From contig QZLH01000269.1 of the NCBI GenBank assembly GCA_003833135.1, positions 53,309 to 117,308 of the forward strand: a stretch of DNA of 64,000 nucleotides, written 5' to 3'. This document shows positions 58,040-64,000 of this stretch, piece after piece; within the stretch, counting starts at the first letter, position 1, and the number at the start of each line of letters is the position of its first letter. The notes under the pieces were generated by a model. The model did no database searches, had not been told where the DNA came from, and saw only the letters and a list, made by a program, of their open reading frames with translations. A program made the position numbers and the translations under genes. The DNA comes from Oehlia diaphana. Its lineage: Eukaryota > Glomeromycota > Glomeromycetes > Glomerales > Glomeraceae.

Positions 58040-59354
58040 GAACCTCATCAACGTTCCTCCCCGATGTTAGTCTTTCTTTCATGAGATTTATATCCTTTTT
58101 TTCGTATTGCCAGTCTTTGAATTTCTTAAAACTTAATGAAAATAATCTATTTCATTAGTAGTTTAATTTATTAGTAATTTTTAATTTATTAATTTATCAA
58201 TTATAATTCTTAATTATAGTACTAGTTGCATTTATTTTATCAAACCAACTTCAAATATATCATATTCTCACTTTTGTTTAAAAAAGTATTTCACTTTTCT
58301 TTTACCTTAATTTGTTTATCCATAATGGATGAATAATTATTTTTTATTCATGTAACATGATATATTCATAATTTTTCATGTATTACATAATTGCTTGAAT
58401 TATTTCGTTAAATAAAAGTATTGATATATTATGATATAATAATTTTTCCATATCTCAGCGTCTGCTATCATTTTTCCTGCCAGATAAAAATCACATGATT
58501 CGGGTCGTGTTTCGCATTATCCATTTTACAATAATATGTAATGGACGATACTATAATTAAAGAAAGAAAATTTTATAAGCAAAAATTTCATGATCGTCAA
58601 TACAATTTTGTTTTATAATTCTGGCCAAATTTTATAATTCCGGCCTAAGTTATATGTAGCTCATCATGCAATTATATATACAGTATTATATCAGATATTG
58701 GTATTTATAATTTACTTATTAATGTGATTAATTTATAAAATAATTTTTTTTGGATTTTTGAACCTCCTTTATAATTCTTATATTAAAAAAATATCAAAAT
58801 GACCGTGTGTATATTATTATAAATATATGAATATCATATTGACAAAACGGATAAAAAATAAATTTTATTCCGCAAATTTCAGTGTAACTCGAGATATTAA
58901 AAACCTTTCAAAAAAGTAAATAAAAATCCAAAAATGAAAAATCGTCGATAAAAAGAATTATACCCCAAATCCTTTCCTTAATCATGATAAATAAAAATTC
59001 CGTTTATTTAATGTTTATAGAAGATGGATCGACTATTTACTAAACAAAGTCTTTCAAATTAGTAACACAATCTGCAAATATCTTGAACATAAATGAAATT
59101 TTTTAATTTCTTATCTGATTAAATTCATTAAAAATTATCATTAAAGTCTTAAACTTTATTAAGAACAATGAATAATGAATCATAAAAAGAAAACTAGTCA
59201 AAGTGAATTTTATCAACCAAATCAGATTAAATAAACTTTTACGCCTGTTATCTTTTTTCTTTTTAATAATATATATATAAAGAACCCAACTACCCAAGTT
59301 AGAATTCCCGTTTCATTTTTTTTTTTTTTTCAAAAAAAAAAACCTCATATCAAT
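58040..59354. other. Intergenic
   Basis: Downstream of the peptide gene and upstream of the next gene. A T15-C-A11 tract (59316-59342) lies just before the ATG at 59355. No other feature is seen. Confidence 0.5.
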
Positions 59355-59915
59355 ATGAACCCAAATTATCCAAATTATCAATTTTCTAATTCTGAAAATC
59401 AACAACTTAATTTTAATCAAAATATTATGGGAACTTCTTCACAAATGAATATTTCTTCTGCGCAACATAATAATAATAATAATAATCAACAATATACCAC
59501 GCAAGTTAATACAACATTTAATTCTTCTATTTCACCTATAATGCAAAATAGTTTTATCATCGATCAACAAAAGCTTCATCCTTCTACATTTTTTTATCAA
59601 CCACCAAATGATCCTTGCAATTATCATATTAATTGTAAAGAAATTTCAATTGATACAGTTATCCAATTATTAAATGAATTAAATGGTAAAATAAATGATG
59701 ACAAAAATGAGTATATTTACCATTATCAACAATTATTCAATAATCGAATTTATCAGGTATCTTGTGAAATAGTCTCTTCTTTAACTTTGAATAAATTTAT
59801 TTATGGATTTGAAATTGATCAAAATTTTGTTCAAAATTTATCTTTTACTCCTAATCAAAAAGAAAATCTTAAATATCATTTAACACAACATTTAAGTCAA
59901 TATTTATTAAATTAG
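59355..59915 (+). CDS. Asn/Gln-rich PPND-CNYH family, copy 3
   Basis: An intact single-exon frame of 186 residues from an ATG at 59355. The N-terminus (MNPNYPNYQFSNSENQQ) is homologous to copy 1. A low-complexity segment follows, with a run of Asn. The conserved part runs TFFYQPPNDPCNYHINC, ISIDTVIQLLNEL, NEYIYHYQQ, IYQVSCEIVSSLTLNKFIYG, QKENLKYHLTQHL. It is closest to copy 2 (shared QKENLKY and VIQLLNE). No catalytic motif, signal peptide or membrane segment is seen. The low-complexity N-terminus suggests an intrinsically disordered region, perhaps for assembly or transcription-type interactions (inference). I do not recognise a named family. Confidence 0.85.
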   Translation: MNPNYPNYQFSNSENQQLNFNQNIMGTSSQMNISSAQHNNNNNNQQYTTQVNTTFNSSISPIMQNSFIIDQQKLHPSTFFYQPPNDPCNYHINCKEISIDTVIQLLNELNGKINDDKNEYIYHYQQLFNNRIYQVSCEIVSSLTLNKFIYGFEIDQNFVQNLSFTPNQKENLKYHLTQHLSQYLLN

Positions 59916-60247
59916 AATTATTTAATATGTAAAACACTCTATTACAAATATATAATAAAATATTAACTATTAAATTACAATATACATGTATTAAATATAA
60001 ATTACATATTGCAAGTTTATACATTCAAGTATGTTTTAATATCATATAAAAAGTTGTAAACGCCATTAGTTTATGGAATTTATTAAATCTTTATTGAGCC
60101 ATACGAAACTCAATATTATAAATCATATGAATTAATATAATCTAACTTTTTAAGTACAAATCGGACTCAACTTATAGGAAAGCATACATGTTTGGATAAT
60201 AATTTGTTTATTTATTTTTTTTTAAAAAAATAACCAATAAATCCAAT

Positions 60248-60390
60248 ATGAACTATCAAACTAGTCAACCAAGATCGTCAAACTTCACAGCTACCAATTC
60301 CTATATTAATAATATTAAAGAATTTAGCACTAGTGCACAAGAATTATATTTTCCAAATGAAAAATCGTTAATTAATTGGTTACGTACATG
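60248..60390 (+). pseudogene. Short Asn/Ser-rich coding fragment
   Basis: An ATG at 60248 opens MNYQTSQPRSSNFTATNSYI and continues for 47 residues to a stop at 60388-60390, with a preceding T9/A7 tract like those before the neighbouring genes. A further coding-like piece (SELTKLCKRIGTELSSDDN) follows at about 60502-60560 after a possible intron, but the phases do not join. It is perhaps a truncated gene. The family is not recognised. Confidence 0.35.
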
Positions 60391-60689
60391 ACCAGATTTA
60401 ATTATCAAATCTCAAAATTTGGCTAGTACAACTTATTATATTACTATATGTATTATTTAATTACAAATTATTATTTTCAAAATTTTATATTATTTTATTA
60501 GTTCAGAGCTGACGAAATTATGCAAACGAATTGGAACAGAATTATCTTCAGATGATAATTAATAAACGTATTTACATTATAAAACTCACTAATTTATAAT
60601 TTTATAAAAGCATTATCATACTACTCCATATTATTTACTTGAAAATTTTAATTATTGAGATTGATATAATAAATGCACTTTATTTCCAT

Positions 60690-61095
60690 ATTTGCCCATT
60701 TTACCGACACCTGTTTCACTAATATAAAATATACCGACGTCATTTTGCCTATTTGCCATTTCACCAACATAACATTTTTCCGAAATCATTTTTTTTGCCT
60801 GCTTTTGATCCATTTTATAGTATTGATATAAAGAAAGCAATGAATATATAAATTTTATTGTTTCTAGATTCTAAACATTCTATTTGAAAAAAATTAAATG
60901 GAGAAAAGATTACAAAAGAATAAGTAAATTATTGTTATATAATCTTGCATTATCAATGCATTTCGTAATCAGTTTGTTGAACTTCTTTTAACGCACTTGA
61001 AATAATTTAAAATTAAGGGCAGTAAGGAGTGAGGCGCAGCTAATCAATTTTCAGTGAAATGGCAAGTCGACATGCACCGACAATCATTTTGAAAT
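60690..61095. repeat. Diverged TTTCGCCGAA-family units
   Basis: At 60690-60800 there are cattttaccgacacctgtttcac, ccgacgtcattttgcc and catttcaccaacataac-like units. Further units lie at 61050-61095 (gtgaaatggcaagtcgac, accgacaatcattttg). The 62-residue minus-strand frame here is only this repeat translated. Confidence 0.55.
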
Positions 61096-61457
61096 CCTAA
61101 TCCACTTATAAGATGATTCTTTTACTGTAAATAGAAACAAGTGAATTGTTTACTTATAATAATTTATTGTACATTTGAAATTTTTTTAATTTGAATTACA
61201 TTAAGCAATAAATTAATATATATATTCATTTTAGCATGTACATTTATACTTGTACATCAAAATAGAATAAAGTTAGAAGACTTTAGTTTATCAAGTTAAA
61301 AAAAATAACTGATGCATTATATATAAAAGTCAACAAATATAGATTAAATACAATTAGCTATTAAAATAGTATAAAAAATTTTACATTATCATTGGAAATA
61401 GTTTTATATTATTATTTTGATAATTTATATTCATAATTGGAAAAGTTAAAAAAAATA

Positions 61458-61640
61458 GATTTATTTAAATTACAAACTAAGAAACTTGTAAAATATTTAC
61501 TACTCTAATCTTAGTGTTTTAAATAATTCTAAGTATAATAAAAAATGTAATATATAAGCTAAAAAAAAAGAATTATTTAAATTACAAACTAAGAAACTTG
61601 TAAAATATTTTGCTACTCTAACCTTAGTGTTTAAATAAAT
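61458..61640 (+). repeat. Tandem duplication, about 110-bp period
   Basis: attatttaaattacaaactaagaaacttgtaaaatatttt(g)ctactctaa(t/c)cttagtgttt is present twice, near 61462 and 61573. Confidence 0.85.
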
Positions 61641-61817
61641 TTAAAAAGAATAAAATAAAAAACAACTTCTTTGAATGTGTAATATCAAATATCACTTAAA
61701 TAAACTACAAATTTTTTTAAAAACAAACAATGATCGGTTAATTTTCATCTGCTTTAATATCTAAATAATTAAATATTAAATAAAATTAATTTCTAATTAA
61801 TTTGCAAGATTAATTCT

Positions 61818-61966
61818 TTATGTATCATAATACATACCTAATGACCCTAGACCTTTAATTATATAATCATTCAAATCTTCACTTACTAGCATTTCATTTG
61901 CTTTTACACTAGCTTGTGAATATTCACTTTTAGAAATTTTATTCAACTTTTTACTAGTACTCTTAT
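61818..61966 (-). other. Alternative or duplicated 3' exon of the kinase
   Basis: Encodes DKSTSKKLNKIS...ASVKANEMLVSEDLND...GSLGMYYDT and a stop. It parallels the end of the main terminal exon (NKLNEIL...ASVKTNGMLVSEGLDD...GSLGMYYDI). A GTATGT donor in the main exon (after SLG, at 62053) and an acceptor ACAG before 61966 join in phase. It is a tandem copy of about 220 bp. Confidence 0.7.
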
Positions 61967-62033
61967 CTGTTTAATGATTAAATAATTACATAATTAAATT
62001 AATTTTATATAAATAATTTGCAAGATTAATTCT

Positions 62034-63250
62034 TTATATATCATAGTACATACCTAATGACCCTAAATCTTTAATTTTATAATCATCCAAACCTTCACTT
62101 ACTAGCATTCCATTTGTTTTTACACTAGCTTGTGAATCTTCACTTTCAAGAATTTCATTCAATTTATTACTAGTAAAACCAAGTAAGCGACTTGTATAAT
62201 ATGCTTGTGGATGTGATTCAGTAACAAGATTGTTATACTGCCCAATTGGTGCATTTATAAATTCCATAATGTTGCTTTTTAATTCTTCATTAAATTTATT
62301 ATCATCAGGATGGAAAATCCAATTTTTAATAATTTTGAATACTTCTTTAGAAGATGGTCTTTTTAATGGATCTTCATTCCAACATTTTTTCATTAAATCA
62401 ACATAACATTGTGGAGTATTTTCAATAATTTTAGGACGTTCACCTTTACAAATACTTAAACTAAGTTGAATACCATGTGCTCTATTATTAAATGGTGGTA
62501 CCCCGGATGTAAGTTCCCACATAATCATAGAAAAACTATACATATCACTAGCTGGCGTATAAGAATTGCCTCTTAAGACTTCAGGAGCCATAAATGGCAT
62601 TACACCAAACATTTCGTACTTTTCCAAAGACGATTTTACAGGTTGACATAATCCTAAATCACTAATTAAAATTTTATCCTTATTCATAATATTATGATTC
62701 AAAATATTACCATCATGAAAATCACAATGAATAAGATTTTTTTCATGTATCTCACTAAGTCCAGAAATAATTTCGTACAACATATATAATTTTTGATTCC
62801 AATTATATTTGACTATTTTTGTTAAATTTTCTCTTAAATTACCTTTATTTGCGTAATCCATTACTACCATATATTTTGAAATATTTGGATCTTCTGTAAA
62901 TCCATAAATAAATATAATGTCATATGAACTTAAAACACTTGTATGATATACCCACTATAAAAAATGATAATAATTTATTAATCTAAATAAATTTTAATTT
63001 AAATTAAAAATAGAAAATAATATAATATCATACTTCTTTTAAAAATTCATTTAAATTTTCATTTAAATTCTTGGGACATTTAAGAATTACTTCTTTATCT
63101 TCATCATTATATAACCAAGTAGCTTTATATATAGTACCAAATCCTCCTTCATTAAGATATTCAACATTTTTAAATTTGTTATAAGGAATCCATTTTAATT
63201 TTTTTTTAAGAATAAAATCATCTATAATTGTATTTTTACTTTTTCCAAAT
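62034..63250 (-). CDS. Protein kinase, tyrosine-kinase-like (TKL) type, 5' part unresolved
   Basis: Two clear exons, 63250-63034 and 62954-62034, join in phase (378 residues). Exon A has the glycine-rich loop LNEGGFGTIYKATW and the ATP-binding Lys in VILKCP. Exon B has the hinge MVVMDYANKGNLRENL, the catalytic loop HCDFHDGNIL (Asp and Asn present), SDLGLC (DLG in place of DFG), MAPEVLRG (APE motif), a DMYSFSMIMWELTSGVPPF helix, and a normal C-lobe with WNEDPLKRPS. All key residues are present, so it should be active, phosphorylating Ser/Thr (or Tyr) in the cytosol. Large families of such kinases are known in these fungi. The first codon of exon A is split (its last base only), so exons exist upstream in the repetitive region 63334-64000 or beyond the window. 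The 3' end is duplicated (61818-61966). Confidence 0.88.
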
Positions 63251-63333
63251 CTATAAATTTAAATAATTAAAAAAATTATATTATAGAAATTAGAGATTAT
63301 ATTATAATTTACACAAAATAAATTATTACTTAC

Positions 63334-64000
63334 TCTAAAATTCAAATAGGAATTTAATGTAATATAATATAAGTCTTAATTTTTGGATAAATACATATAA
63401 TGACCTATAATTTACAACTTACCAACTAAAGTAACAGATATTTTTCAAATGAAAGAATTTTGTTAACAAATAAATACTATATAAAATATATAATGATAAA
63501 GATACTTACAAGCTAAATCATAAATAATTTTTTAAATAAAGAAATTAGTTAGTTTAAATTATATGTAAATATTATAACAATAAGTAATAATAGAATTAAA
63601 TAAATAACTTACTCCCTATATTATTTAATAATTTTTTAAATAAAGAAATTAGTTAGTTTAAATTATATGTAAATATTATAACAATAAGTAATAATAGAAT
63701 TAAATAAATAACTTACTCCCTATATTATTTAATAATTTTTTAAATAAAGAAATTAGTTAGTTTAAATTATATGTAAATATTATAACAATAAGTAATAATA
63801 GAATTAAATAAATAACTTATAACTTACCAACTAAATAAATTACAAAATAATTTTTTAAATAAAGAAATTAGTTAGTTTAAATTATATGTAAATATTATAA
63901 CAATAAGTAATAATAGAATTAAATAAATAACTTACTCCCTATATTATTTAATAATTTTTTAAATAAAGAAATTAGTTAGTTTAAATTATATGTAAATATT
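63334..64000 (-). other. Candidate chain of 3-nt microexons upstream of the kinase
   Basis: On the minus strand the cassette TAG-nnn-GTAAGT occurs at 63936-63938 (GGA), 63828-63830 (TTG), 63717-63719 (GGA), 63613-63615 (GGA), 63510-63512 (CTT) and 63423-63425 (TTG). At 63334 there is TTTTAG-A-GTAAGT. The intervals between them (105, 108, 101, 100, 84, 88 and 83 nt to the kinase exon at 63250) match intron lengths elsewhere in the window. CTAAC-type branch points lie inside the repeat units. They may be real microexons, splice relics or recursive splice sites. Confidence 0.35.
63521..64000. repeat. Minisatellite of about 104 bp, 4-5 copies, runs off right edge
   Basis: The phrase gaaattagttagtttaaatt recurs at 63541, 63645, 63749, 63864 and 63968 (offsets 104, 104, 115, 104), and the sequence between is almost identical. 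One unit has an insertion with a different end (aacttataacttaccaactaaataaattac). Confidence 0.95.

Noticed and set aside
57824..58082. Two antisense frames opposite the repeat-peptide gene
   Set aside because: They are open only because the 51-nt unit is stop-free in those frames, and they have no signal peptide or domain.
1770..58690. Frequent TACAGTA/TACTGTA strings across the window
   Set aside because: A rough estimate from base composition gives about the number seen, so no enrichment can be claimed.
60652..60840. 62-residue minus-strand frame
   Set aside because: Its sequence (VGEMANRQND, VGKMGKYGNK) is only the TTTCACCGA-type repeat read as protein.
1..64000. CRISPR arrays, bacterial operons, riboswitches
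   Set aside because: No spacer-repeat arrays or bacterial gene organisation; the window has spliced eukaryotic genes.

Overview
The window looks like nuclear DNA from an arbuscular mycorrhizal fungus of the Rhizophagus type (Glomeromycotina). This is inferred from the overall character and not proven: very AT-rich sequence, long homopolymer runs, many small transposon relics, and short introns with GTAAGT-like donors, CTAAC-like branch points and TAG acceptors. The gene content also fits: HMG-box (MATA-HMG-like) proteins, an F-box/LRR protein, a DUF4419 protein, a TKL-type kinase, and lineage-style multi-pass membrane proteins. There is one assembly gap (5727-5945), flanked on both sides by the same 371 bases.

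Layout. 1-6600: an edge-truncated transposase-like gene, tRNA-like relics, a 5'-truncated LINE with a 15-bp target-site duplication, and a gap-containing foldback region with a small Tc1/mariner-type element. 9.1-9.7 kb: an HMG-box gene. 13.8-16.2 kb: an inverted repeat, a MITE with 36-bp terminal repeats, and a UBX-type pseudogene. 17.3-18.4 kb: a five-exon membrane protein. 20.5-22 kb: a coiled-coil protein built of 35-residue repeats with a decayed tail. 23 kb: a second HMG-box gene. 25.1-28.8 kb: a second MITE and a large multi-exon ectodomain/membrane gene carrying several disabling lesions. 32-33.8 kb: a broken amino-acid permease and a small membrane protein. 34-39 kb: repeats. 39.4-40.8 kb: the F-box/LRR gene. 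43.9, 50.2 and 59.4 kb: three members of one small Asn/Gln-rich family. 47-48.7 kb: an eight-exon membrane protein with a coiled-coil tail. 51.6-52.7 kb: the DUF4419 gene. 57.8 kb: a secreted precursor with three identical Lys-Arg-delimited peptides. 61.8-64 kb: a kinase with a duplicated 3' exon and an unusual upstream array.

Two places deserve most attention. The precursor at 57818-58039 has the architecture of a Kex2-processed repeat protein or pheromone precursor. The region 63334-64000, upstream of the kinase, repeats an acceptor/3-nt/donor cassette at intron-like spacing and could be a chain of microexons.

The genes do not form an operon or an obvious pathway. Several multi-exon genes were assembled here by checking that splice phases agree across all exons. 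Most intergenic sequence is AT-rich with no recognisable gene.
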